DNA from: Bacteroidales bacterium
GTDB taxonomy: Bacteria > Bacteroidota > Bacteroidia > Bacteroidales > F082
Direction: 5' to 3'
NCBI GenBank assembly: GCA_017632935.1
Contig: JAGBQJ010000042.1
Coordinates: 1-41,306 of the forward strand
Length of the DNA: 41,306 nt
In this document: in pieces, positions 24,160 to 31,314 of the stretch
Position numbering within the stretch: the stretch's first letter is position 1
Layout: each line of letters starts with the position of its first letter
Position numbers and translations under genes: made by a program
The notes under the pieces: generated by a model
Database searches by the model: none
Told to the model about the DNA's origin: nothing
The model's input: only the letters and a program-made list of their open reading frames with translations

Positions 24160-24167
24160 CAAAGGTA
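24160..24167 (-). promoter_or_regulatory. Promoter -7 box for manA
   Basis: TACCTTTG on the minus strand, 19 nt before the manA ATG, immediately after the stop codon of the preceding gene. Confidence 0.6.
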
Positions 24168-24190
24168 AGACATTTTTCGAAACGAAAACC

Positions 24191-25207
24191 TTATTGCGAC
24201 AATTTCCAAAAGAAGAGACCGGCAAAGGTCAACACAACGAATATAATAACAACAAGCAAGATCCCAACACTGAGCGAATCATCGTCTTCAGGCGTCTTAA
24301 CGTTTTTTTCAATTGACTGTGACGGAACAGGTGGCACAATTTTCACTTCAGGCCTAACGCACTTCCCTTGCATCATATCGAGGCGTCTCTCTTGCTCTTC
24401 TACTGTTGCCGTGAGTTGCTCTTTCGTCAAGGATCCGAACAGTCCCCATCGTTTCTCCCGATCCTCCTTTTTTATTGGGCTGCCTCTATGCCAGTCAAGT
24501 TCGTTCAACACAAACATGGCATATCGATGCAACTGCGTCAGGTAAGGCTCCTTGACCTTTTCAATCTCAGCCTTTGGAACGCCCAATTTTTCAAGCTGCG
24601 GCCAAAGGGTTTGGTGGTCGAATAGTCCAGCATTGTGAAGGATATGCAACTCATTAGCGTTACCATCAAGCATGGCAGCTACAGTTTGCAGGCGCGAATA
24701 CCATGCCAGTTCGGTGAGCTGTTTTTCCCGAAGAAAGGCGAGAAGCCTGTTGACGGCCTCCAAAAAGGCATCACCATTAAAAACACAATTGGGGAATTGA
24801 GAAAGTAAATCTGTGTAAAAATGTTTCAATTCCATCCTTTTGCCGTTTCCCTCAAAGTGGAAATACTCCATCGGTACTTCCTCATACGTGAAGTTTTCAT
24901 CATCGCCAATATATTGCGGGTCTGGATGCTCAATGGGGAAAAAACACTTCAGGATAATTGCTTCCTGTTCAAGCATTGTCTCGTTGTAGCTGACGGTCAG
25001 GTCATCGAAGGGAAACACTAAACAATAATGACAATTCCGTTTCTCCTGTCGCACATCTTCGTAGAGACTTTGCAACATCCGTTCAATTCCCACATCGTTG
25101 CCCCTGACTTCATCAAGCTCATACCTGAGTTTCAAGAAATGGCTGACCATGTAATAAAGCGGCCAATTGACATCTGTATTTTTTATTGGATATAGTGTAT
25201 AGTCCAT
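24191..25207 (-). CDS. Unrecognised protein with a C-terminal membrane anchor
   Basis: A 338-residue protein I do not recognise. It has no signal peptide. Residues 1-280 look soluble and mostly helical, with many charged and aromatic residues (for example HFYTDLLSQFPNCVFNGDAF). About 280-310 is a Pro/Asp-rich linker (PPVPSQSIEK), then one strong hydrophobic helix at about 313-333 (LVVIIFVVLTFAGLFFW) ending in KLSQ. That is tail-anchored topology, with the bulk of the protein in the cytoplasm. It starts 1 bp after the stop of the gene before it, so the two are surely one operon. Base composition looks more AT-rich than in the core genes nearby. No function is assigned. Confidence 0.75.
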   Translation of the reverse strand: MDYTLYPIKNTDVNWPLYYMVSHFLKLRYELDEVRGNDVGIERMLQSLYEDVRQEKRNCHYCLVFPFDDLTVSYNETMLEQEAIILKCFFPIEHPDPQYIGDDENFTYEEVPMEYFHFEGNGKRMELKHFYTDLLSQFPNCVFNGDAFLEAVNRLLAFLREKQLTELAWYSRLQTVAAMLDGNANELHILHNAGLFDHQTLWPQLEKLGVPKAEIEKVKEPYLTQLHRYAMFVLNELDWHRGSPIKKEDREKRWGLFGSLTKEQLTATVEEQERRLDMMQGKCVRPEVKIVPPVPSQSIEKNVKTPEDDDSLSVGILLVVIIFVVLTFAGLFFWKLSQ

Positions 25208-25208
25208 A

Positions 25209-26000
25209 CTAACAATTATTTATCGCATACATCTGTGCTTTACTGCGTTCGTTCGTAAACGAATCCGTGATTCTTTTGAAATCCTTAGTTCCCGCTATCG
25301 GCAGGTCGTACCAGGAGCCCATGCCAGCACCCAACTGAGTGACTTGAGCCGCATAAAAATACTTGAAATAAGGTGCTGGAATATCGATAGTATCCTTCAG
25401 CCCTTTATAGCCCAATCCACCGTTTTCCATAATGTCAATCCCGTGCTGGAAGATTTCTTTCCATCCATTGAAAGGTACATAGTCGCATATCGCTTGTAGA
25501 GCCTTCTTGAATGACACGGCATTATCAGGGAACTCGGGCTTATTGTAATTGGGCTGAGCCAAGTCGGCAAGCTCCAGCACGGGTTTACCTCCGTACTCCT
25601 TGGGAACAAAACATAATACGCTGCCGTTGGCATACCAGCAAACGAGGCAACAGCCAACAAAATTCTTAACTGCGTTCGATGCCCCCTCGCCACAGAGGAA
25701 GACGATGTCAACAAGACCTTTCATTTTCTGTTCGTCAAACCATGTGGTGCAAACGTTGTAATAGATGTCGCCTGGCCAATCAAAGGTTATGCCTTCCCGC
25801 ACATCTTTCCTGGTCTTCACGGTCAATTCCATCAACACAAGCTCAGCCGTCCGAAACAAGCTCGCATACGACTTGCCGTGCTGAAGCGGGGGCTGAGGCC
25901 TATAAACATAGGCGGCCGAAATCGGGCGCTTACAAAACGTCCACTTTTTTGCGACATCCGTCTCTACCGCATACCAAGGATTCAAGTATTCCGTATCCAT
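25209..26000 (-). CDS. Unrecognised soluble protein, first gene of a two-gene operon
   Basis: A 263-residue protein without signal peptide or membrane helix, starting MDTEYLNPWYAVETDVAKKW. It holds seven cysteines, among them a CCLVCWY cluster near residue 130, and many aromatic residues, but no motif known to me. The start at 26000 is chosen because the -7 box lies at 26023-26030; a longer frame from 26084 would run through the promoter. The next gene begins 1 bp after the stop, so the pair is co-translated. It is divergent from the M20 hydrolase gene. A cytosolic partner of the tail-anchored protein is the simplest guess. Confidence 0.72.
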   Translation of the reverse strand: MDTEYLNPWYAVETDVAKKWTFCKRPISAAYVYRPQPPLQHGKSYASLFRTAELVLMELTVKTRKDVREGITFDWPGDIYYNVCTTWFDEQKMKGLVDIVFLCGEGASNAVKNFVGCCLVCWYANGSVLCFVPKEYGGKPVLELADLAQPNYNKPEFPDNAVSFKKALQAICDYVPFNGWKEIFQHGIDIMENGGLGYKGLKDTIDIPAPYFKYFYAAQVTQLGAGMGSWYDLPIAGTKDFKRITDSFTNERSKAQMYAINNC

Positions 26001-26022
26001 ATCGTTCAAAATGTATTTTTTG

Positions 26023-26030
26023 CAAAAATA
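26023..26030 (-). promoter_or_regulatory. Promoter -7 box for the two-gene operon
   Basis: TATTTTTG on the minus strand, 23 nt before the ATG at 26000. Confidence 0.55.
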
Positions 26031-26070
26031 TAAAAAACACAAACCAAAATGGTTGTATGCTAAAAAGAAG

Positions 26071-26078
26071 TATTTTTG
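26071..26078 (+). promoter_or_regulatory. Promoter -7 box for the M20 hydrolase
   Basis: TATTTTTG followed by CC, 18 nt before the ATG at 26096. It rules against the much longer upstream frame that begins at 25679. Confidence 0.6.
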
Positions 26079-26095
26079 CCCCAAATCAAACCATC

Positions 26096-27238
26096 ATGCA
26101 AAACCTCATCGAACTCCGCCATATCCTCCACGCCCACCCCGAATTGTCAGGCCAAGAAGTGTTGACCAACGGCATTTTGAACGAATGGGTAAAACAAACC
26201 CAACCCGACCAAATCATTGGAAAAATCGGCGGTTATGGCTTGGCCGCCATCTATAAAGGCGCCAAGCCCGGCAAGCGCATCCTCATCCGTGGCGACATCG
26301 ACGCGCTCCATATCCCCGAGACCAACGACATCCCCTATCGTTCACAAAACCAAGGCGTTTCGCACAAATGCGGCCACGACGGACACGCCACCATCCTTTG
26401 CGGCTTGGCGCAATGGCTCGGCGAACAGCGTCCCGACCAAGGCGAGGTGGTGCTGCTCTTCCAACCCGCCGAGGAGACCGGACAAGGTGCCCAAGCCATC
26501 ATTGACGACCCACAATTTGCACAAATCAAGCCCGATGTGGCCTACGGGTTGCACAACCTGCCTGGCTTTGAGAAAGGCAAAGTCATGGTGCGCGAAGGCT
26601 GCTTTGCTGCGGCATCATTCGGTCTGAAACTTTGTTTCGACGGTCGTACCGCACACGCCTCACAACCCGAGACGGGGCATAGTCCATCAGAACTGTTGGC
26701 CCAACTCATCCACCATTTGGAGAAAAAACGCGAGCAATTGAAGGCTGTGAAGCCCTTGACCACCTTCGTCATCACCCATGCCACGCTGGGCGAGGAGACC
26801 TTCGGCGTCGCCCCTGGCCATGCTGAAATTTGGCTCACCCTGCGGAGCTTCAACGATAAATACCTTGACATGATGGCCTCGCAAGTCATCGACATGTGCC
26901 AGTCGCTGGCCAAGGCACACCTCTTCGACTTCAGTTTCACCGAACACGAAGCCTTCGCTGCTACTAACAGCGATGCCAATTGCGTGAAAACCATAGAACA
27001 AGCCGCAAAAAATCTGGAATTAAGTCTCGGTCATTTGGACGAGCCTTTCCGTTGGTCGGAGGACTTCGGAAGGTTTGGAAGCGTCTGTCCTATCGGTTTC
27101 TTCGGCTTGGGCTCAGGCTTGGAACAGCCTGCTTTACACAATCCAGAATTCGATTTTCCGGATGACATTTTGGAAATCGGGATGGGGATGTTTTGGGAGA
27201 TTATTCGGATTACAACATACGCACAATCTCCCCAATAA
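26096..27238 (+). CDS. M20 family amidohydrolase (hippurate/N-acyl-amino-acid hydrolase type)
   Basis: A 380-residue metallohydrolase. Motifs: HAHPELSGQE (about 12-21), RGDIDALHIPE (about 65-75), KCGHDGHA (91-98; metal ligands C92, H94 and probably H97), QPAEETGQGA (about 123-132; E126 and E127) and YGLHNLPG (about 150-157). The dimerisation domain is in the middle (about 175-290). The family removes acyl groups from amino acids, hippurate or peptides; the exact substrate cannot be read from sequence. No signal peptide, so cytoplasmic. The start at ATG 26096 (MQNLIELRHIL) follows the -7 box by 18 nt. The 3' end overlaps the convergent nucleosidase gene by 29 bp. Confidence 0.88.
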   Translation: MQNLIELRHILHAHPELSGQEVLTNGILNEWVKQTQPDQIIGKIGGYGLAAIYKGAKPGKRILIRGDIDALHIPETNDIPYRSQNQGVSHKCGHDGHATILCGLAQWLGEQRPDQGEVVLLFQPAEETGQGAQAIIDDPQFAQIKPDVAYGLHNLPGFEKGKVMVREGCFAAASFGLKLCFDGRTAHASQPETGHSPSELLAQLIHHLEKKREQLKAVKPLTTFVITHATLGEETFGVAPGHAEIWLTLRSFNDKYLDMMASQVIDMCQSLAKAHLFDFSFTEHEAFAATNSDANCVKTIEQAAKNLELSLGHLDEPFRWSEDFGRFGSVCPIGFFGLGSGLEQPALHNPEFDFPDDILEIGMGMFWEIIRITTYAQSPQ

Positions 27239-27965
27239 TCGCCCTAGAATAGGCATTCGCCACCTCGACGATGAACTTGCCGAAGTCGACGCGTGCATTG
27301 TGGTCGGCGGTGTCGCTGATGGTGCGGATGACCGTGAAAGGAGTATTGAACTCCAGACAGACCTGCGCCACGGCAGCACCTTCCATCTCGACACAGAGCA
27401 CATCAGGAAGCAGTGAAAGGATTTCATCACGCTTCTCGATACTGTTAATGAATTGGTCGCCGCTGGCAATGTCGCCAAAATAGAGTTTCGGAGACAGGTT
27501 GAACTCCTTGACGGCCTCCTCGCCTACCATGTTTTCCACACCTTTTTCCAATAAATTGCTGACGGCCTTTCCAGCAAGTTCGGTCAGGTCAGAGTCACTG
27601 TCGACATAGATTCGATTCAGCAAAGGCAGCTCAAAGCGCGAGATAATGGGACGCGCATCCAAGTCGTGCTGCACCAAACGTTTGGAGATGACGATGTCAC
27701 CTACCTTCAGGCCGTCGGCCAAGGCACCTGCCGTGCCTATGAAAATGAGGTCGGTGACGTCAAATTCTTGTATCAATAAGGTGGCAGTGATAGTAGCCGC
27801 CACCTTGCCCCATTTGGAGAAGGCCACCACGCAGCGTACGTTGCCGATTTTGCCCACGACAAACTCACGATTCGCGATTTTGACTATGGTCTTTTCCGTT
27901 AGCAAGGCCTTCACCTCGTCAATTTCCTGCGCCATAGCGCCAAGGATGCCTATATTTCGGGTCAT
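27210..27965 (-). CDS. mtnN: 5'-methylthioadenosine/S-adenosylhomocysteine nucleosidase
   Basis: A 251-residue member of the MTA/SAH nucleosidase family, which cleaves the N-glycosidic bond of methylthioadenosine and S-adenosylhomocysteine, products of polyamine synthesis and methylation. Seen are IGILGAMAQEIDEV at the N-terminus (catalytic Glu), FIGTAGALADGLKVGDIVIS (about 89-108), CVEMEGAAVAQVC (ribose-binding Met-Glu) and RTISDTADH (catalytic Asp). I start at ATG 27965; the open frame continues upstream to 28670, but that part is antisense to the LOG gene and starts before the promoter. The last 29 bp overlap the end of the M20 gene. Confidence 0.9.
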   Translation of the reverse strand: MTRNIGILGAMAQEIDEVKALLTEKTIVKIANREFVVGKIGNVRCVVAFSKWGKVAATITATLLIQEFDVTDLIFIGTAGALADGLKVGDIVISKRLVQHDLDARPIISRFELPLLNRIYVDSDSDLTELAGKAVSNLLEKGVENMVGEEAVKEFNLSPKLYFGDIASGDQFINSIEKRDEILSLLPDVLCVEMEGAAVAQVCLEFNTPFTVIRTISDTADHNARVDFGKFIVEVANAYSRAIIGEIVRML

Positions 27966-27984
27966 AATGTTTAATTTTGAGTTG

Positions 27985-27992
27985 CAAAAATA
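27985..27992 (-). promoter_or_regulatory. Promoter -7 box for the MTA/SAH nucleosidase
   Basis: TATTTTTG on the minus strand, 20 nt before the ATG at 27965. It lies 9 bp from the oppositely facing box of the LOG gene. Confidence 0.55.
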
Positions 27993-28000
27993 AAAAATAC

Positions 28001-28008
28001 TACCTTTG
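28001..28008 (+). promoter_or_regulatory. Promoter -7 box for the LOG gene
   Basis: TACCTTTG followed by CA, 15 nt before the ATG at 28023. Its upstream half overlaps the divergent promoter at 27985-27992. Confidence 0.6.
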
Positions 28009-28022
28009 CAAAAATTTACTAA

Positions 28023-28616
28023 ATGAAAAAAATCTGCATCTTTTGCGGTAGCAGCATGGGGTTCAACCCCATCTACAAGGAGAAAGCCGCTGAATTGGGT
28101 CGCGTGTTGGCCGACAATGGCTGCGAGCTGCTCTTCGGCGGCGGCAATGTGGGTCTCATGAAAGTCATCGCTGATGTGATGATGGAAAATGGTTGCAAGG
28201 TGACCGGTACCATCACCCAACACCTGCTCGACATGCACGTCGGACACGACGGCATCAATGAGCTCATCGTGGTCGACACCATGGCCGAACGTAAGAAAAT
28301 CCTTGAGGACATGGCTGACGGCTTCATCGCGCTTCCTGGCGGCATCGGCACCATGGACGAATTCTTCGAAGCCTACGTGCTCAGCCAGCTGCGTGTCTTC
28401 GACAAGCCCGTGGCTCTCTACAACGTGAACGGCTACTACGACGGCATCGTCCAATTCATCGACCACATCGCTGACGAAGGCTTCATGCGCCGCGAACACG
28501 CCGACAACCTCATCGTCAGCGACAACGCTGTCGACCTGCTGCGAAAGATGAATCGTTTCCAACCCGCCGACGTCACCAAATGGGTGGTTGAAATCAAGCA
28601 ACAAATTAAAAATTAA
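28023..28616 (+). CDS. LOG family protein (nucleoside 5'-monophosphate phosphoribohydrolase)
   Basis: A 197-residue Rossmann-fold protein. It opens KKICIFCGSSMGFNP (phosphate loop), has FGGGNVGLMKVIADVMM (about 38-54) and the family signature PGGIGTMDEFFE (105-116), with the catalytic Arg/Glu pair supplied by MAERKK (88-93) and TMDE. LOG proteins release the base from nucleoside monophosphates such as AMP or, in plant-associated organisms, cytokinin ribotides; many bacterial members are general AMP/IMP hydrolases. The next gene begins 5 bp downstream, so the two form one operon. The role here is probably nucleotide salvage; cytokinin synthesis is not implied. Confidence 0.88.
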   Translation: MKKICIFCGSSMGFNPIYKEKAAELGRVLADNGCELLFGGGNVGLMKVIADVMMENGCKVTGTITQHLLDMHVGHDGINELIVVDTMAERKKILEDMADGFIALPGGIGTMDEFFEAYVLSQLRVFDKPVALYNVNGYYDGIVQFIDHIADEGFMRREHADNLIVSDNAVDLLRKMNRFQPADVTKWVVEIKQQIKN

Positions 28617-28620
28617 GAAT

Positions 28621-29664
28621 ATGATTATTATTGGAATAACAGGAACATTGGGAGCAGGCAAAGGCACCATCGTCGACTATCTCGTCAAGGAAAAGGGCTT
28701 CGTGCACTACTCGGTGCGAGCCTACATCACCGAAGAATGCCAACGCCGTGGCCTCGAGGTAAACCGCGACACGCTCACCATGGTAGGCAACGACCTGCGC
28801 GCCGCGCATTGCCCAAGCTACATCACCGACCAGCTCTTCGAGCGCGCCAAAGCCGAAGGCAAGAACGCCGTCATCGAAAGCGTGCGTACCCCTGGCGAGA
28901 TCCACTCGCTGCGCGAGAAGGGCGAGTTTTACCTCTTTGCCGTCGACGCCGACCGTAAAATCCGCTACGACCGCATCTACCTGCGCGGCTCTGAGACCGA
29001 CCACATCGACTTCGAGACTTTCGTGGCCAACGAGGAACGCGAGATGACCGCCACCGACCCCAACAAGCAAAACCTCGGCGCTTGCATCAAGGAAGCCGAC
29101 TTCGTGTTCATGAACGACGGCACCATCCCGCAGCTGCACCAACAGGTAGAAAAGGTATTGACACAGCTCCATGTCCGCCCCTCATGGGACGACTATTTCC
29201 TCAACCTAGCCGACACCGTCAGCGAGCGCGCCACCTGCAACCGTGGCCGCAGTGGTTGTGTCATCGTGAAGGATAAACAGATTCTGGTGACGGGCTATGT
29301 GGGCTCGCCCAAGGGTCTACCCCACTGCGACGATGTAGGACACCTCTTCCGCAAAACCATCCATGAGGACGGCTCTGTGACTCAACATTGTGTACGCACC
29401 GTCCACGCCGAGCAGAACGCCATCTGTCAGGCGGCCCGTAGAGGCATCGCCCTCGACGGCAGCACCTTATATTGCCGCATGACCCCCTGCCGCACCTGCG
29501 CCATGCTCATCATCAATTGCGGCATCGTGCGCGTGGTGTGCGAACGCCGTTACCATGACGGCGCCGAGACCGAGGAGATGTTCAAGCAAGTGGGCATCGA
29601 GTTGGTCTATAAATATGACGAGGTACAGCAATATGAAGGCCAACGTTGCACACCTCAGTCTTAA
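28621..29664 (+). CDS. P-loop nucleotide kinase-like domain fused to dCMP deaminase
   Basis: A 347-residue two-domain protein. Residues 1-180 resemble a dephospho-CoA/NMP kinase: P-loop GITGTLGAGKGTIVDYL (about 5-21), then VIESVRTPGEI (about 84-94). Residues about 190-347 are a cytidine/deoxycytidylate deaminase with zinc motifs HAEQNAI and TPCRTCAMLI; HAE supplies one zinc ligand and the proton shuttle, PCxxC the other two ligands. dCMP deaminase makes dUMP for thymidylate synthesis. This fused layout exists in other Bacteroidota and in fungal dCMP deaminases, but whether the kinase part is active is unknown. The start is ATG 28621, 4 bp after the LOG stop. Confidence 0.85.
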   Translation: MIIIGITGTLGAGKGTIVDYLVKEKGFVHYSVRAYITEECQRRGLEVNRDTLTMVGNDLRAAHCPSYITDQLFERAKAEGKNAVIESVRTPGEIHSLREKGEFYLFAVDADRKIRYDRIYLRGSETDHIDFETFVANEEREMTATDPNKQNLGACIKEADFVFMNDGTIPQLHQQVEKVLTQLHVRPSWDDYFLNLADTVSERATCNRGRSGCVIVKDKQILVTGYVGSPKGLPHCDDVGHLFRKTIHEDGSVTQHCVRTVHAEQNAICQAARRGIALDGSTLYCRMTPCRTCAMLIINCGIVRVVCERRYHDGAETEEMFKQVGIELVYKYDEVQQYEGQRCTPQS

Positions 29665-29697
29665 ACCTTGCAACATCGTATCATTAACTATAAACTC

Positions 29698-31260
29698 ATG
29701 AAAAACAGACCCTTATTTCTTATTCTGCTCCTTGCGGCCATCGCGCCTTTGGCGACACAAGCCCAAACCCAGCGCGACATGTGGGATTACGTGACTTCTT
29801 TCCGCGCGTCGACCGGACGACAGCAAAACATCGCCTGCGACGGCCAATACATCTACACCAGCACCTACTCAAAGGCGCCCGAGAACAATCCACCCGTCAA
29901 CTCGCAGTTTTACAAATACGACTTTGACGGTAACCTCATAGAGGAATTCGACATTGCCGGTTGCGACCACTTACGCGACCTGACCTATGACGGACAGTAC
30001 TTCTATGGTGGCGGTGCCAACAACGAGACGAAGCTCTACTGCGTCGACCTAGCCAACAAGACCCTCATCGGTAGCGTCAATGTGCCCATCGAGGCCGTCC
30101 GTCATTGCTCATACGACCCCGTCAACGATGGCTTCTGGATAGGTACCTCAACCAGCTTGGTGCGCATCAACAGGCAAGGTCAACTCCAGGAGACCGTTAC
30201 CGATGTACCTCCTACTGGCATCTACTGTAGCGGCTCGGGCTACTTCACCGATGAGGAAGGTGAGGCCCACTTGTACATGTTCTGCAACCTAAGCACCACC
30301 CCTTACATCTACGACTACAACATTACCACTGGTGTCTTTAACACCACGCCCGAACTCGACTTCACCACCACCCCTGGCTATGTGGCTTACGGTGGCGCAG
30401 GCGGTGCCTTCGTCGGCGAATACAACGGCAACGTCTGTTTCTTCGGTGATTCACCCTCTAGTCCCAACTTCATTGCCATTTATTCATTAGGCGACTTCGC
30501 TCCGGAACCGCCAGAGCCACCAGCGGGCGACCAATTCTACGACTTCGATGATGCCTATCTGCAATGGACCACCATCGATGCCGACGGCGACGGCTACGAC
30601 TGGCACCTCAACCGCAACTGGGGCAATACTGCCAATCCATATAGTGTCGTCTCACAGTCACGGGACGAGATACTTGAACTGCCTCTCACGCCTGACAACT
30701 ACTTAGTGTCGCCATGGAAACTGACCTATGGTCTCATCACCTTCAAGGCTTGCGCCCAAGACGCTGCTTATCCCGAGGAGCACTTCGGTGTGGCCATTTC
30801 CACTACCGGTAACACCGACGCCGCTGACTTCACTACCATTTGGGAGACCACAATGACCGCGAAATCGCAAGGCACATGGTATGATTTCGCCATCGACCTG
30901 AGCGAGTATGAAGGCCAAGAGATTTGGGTGGCCCTGCGCCACTTCAACAGTTCCGACCAGTTCATGATTGTGGTTGATGACATCACCTTATACCGTGAAT
31001 GGGACAACGTAGAAGACCATGAAAACTATGCCTCCACATTCACCATCTACCCCAATCCTGCCACCAATCGTGTCAGTGTAACATGCAACGACACGGTAGA
31101 GCATTATGAACTTTATAGCATCATCGGCACGCTGGTGCGCCGCCAAAACGTTGGCACCAAATCGTTCAGCATTGATGTGCATGATCTCCCTGCCGGAGCT
31201 TACCTAATCAACCTTCATACGAAAAACACAGTACAGGCACAACGGTTTTTGAAAAAATAA
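29698..31260 (+). CDS. Secreted cleaved-adhesin-type protein with T9SS sorting domain
   Basis: A 520-residue exported protein: signal peptide 1-22 (ending ATQAQ), a beta-propeller-like part (about 25-270; repeats such as DGQYIYTSTY, DGQYFYGGG, DPVNDGFWIGT), a cleaved-adhesin domain (about 285-430; WTTIDADGDGYDWHLNRNWG, DNYLVSPW, FGVAISTT) like the adhesin modules of Porphyromonas gingipains, and a T9SS type A tail (about 445-520; STFTIYPNPATNRVSV, LPAGAYLINL, AQRFLKK). No protease domain is present. Start at ATG 29698; an upstream frame start at 29668 gives an implausible signal peptide. A terminator follows. Surface binding is the likely role. Confidence 0.8.
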   Translation: MKNRPLFLILLLAAIAPLATQAQTQRDMWDYVTSFRASTGRQQNIACDGQYIYTSTYSKAPENNPPVNSQFYKYDFDGNLIEEFDIAGCDHLRDLTYDGQYFYGGGANNETKLYCVDLANKTLIGSVNVPIEAVRHCSYDPVNDGFWIGTSTSLVRINRQGQLQETVTDVPPTGIYCSGSGYFTDEEGEAHLYMFCNLSTTPYIYDYNITTGVFNTTPELDFTTTPGYVAYGGAGGAFVGEYNGNVCFFGDSPSSPNFIAIYSLGDFAPEPPEPPAGDQFYDFDDAYLQWTTIDADGDGYDWHLNRNWGNTANPYSVVSQSRDEILELPLTPDNYLVSPWKLTYGLITFKACAQDAAYPEEHFGVAISTTGNTDAADFTTIWETTMTAKSQGTWYDFAIDLSEYEGQEIWVALRHFNSSDQFMIVVDDITLYREWDNVEDHENYASTFTIYPNPATNRVSVTCNDTVEHYELYSIIGTLVRRQNVGTKSFSIDVHDLPAGAYLINLHTKNTVQAQRFLKK

Positions 31261-31276
31261 CGATAAACCTGAACAG

Positions 31277-31311
31277 AGAGTTGGTGGTGCAAACTGCCAG
31301 CTCTTTTTTTT
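31277..31311 (+). terminator. Intrinsic terminator after the adhesin-like gene
   Basis: An 11-bp stem with some G-T pairs, AGAGTTGGTGG and CTGCCAGCTCT, loop TGCAAA, followed by eight T (31304-31311). It separates this gene from the convergent nhaC. Confidence 0.85.
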
Positions 31312-31314
31312 CTC

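Noticed and set aside
25679-26095. Long upstream extension of the M20 hydrolase frame
   Set aside because: It crosses the promoter box at 26071-26078 and is antisense to the unrecognised gene at 25209-26000; family similarity begins at 26096.
27966-28670. N-terminal extension of the nucleosidase reading frame (about 235 extra residues)
   Set aside because: It is antisense to the LOG gene and begins upstream of the nucleosidase promoter; family homology starts only at the ATG at 27965.
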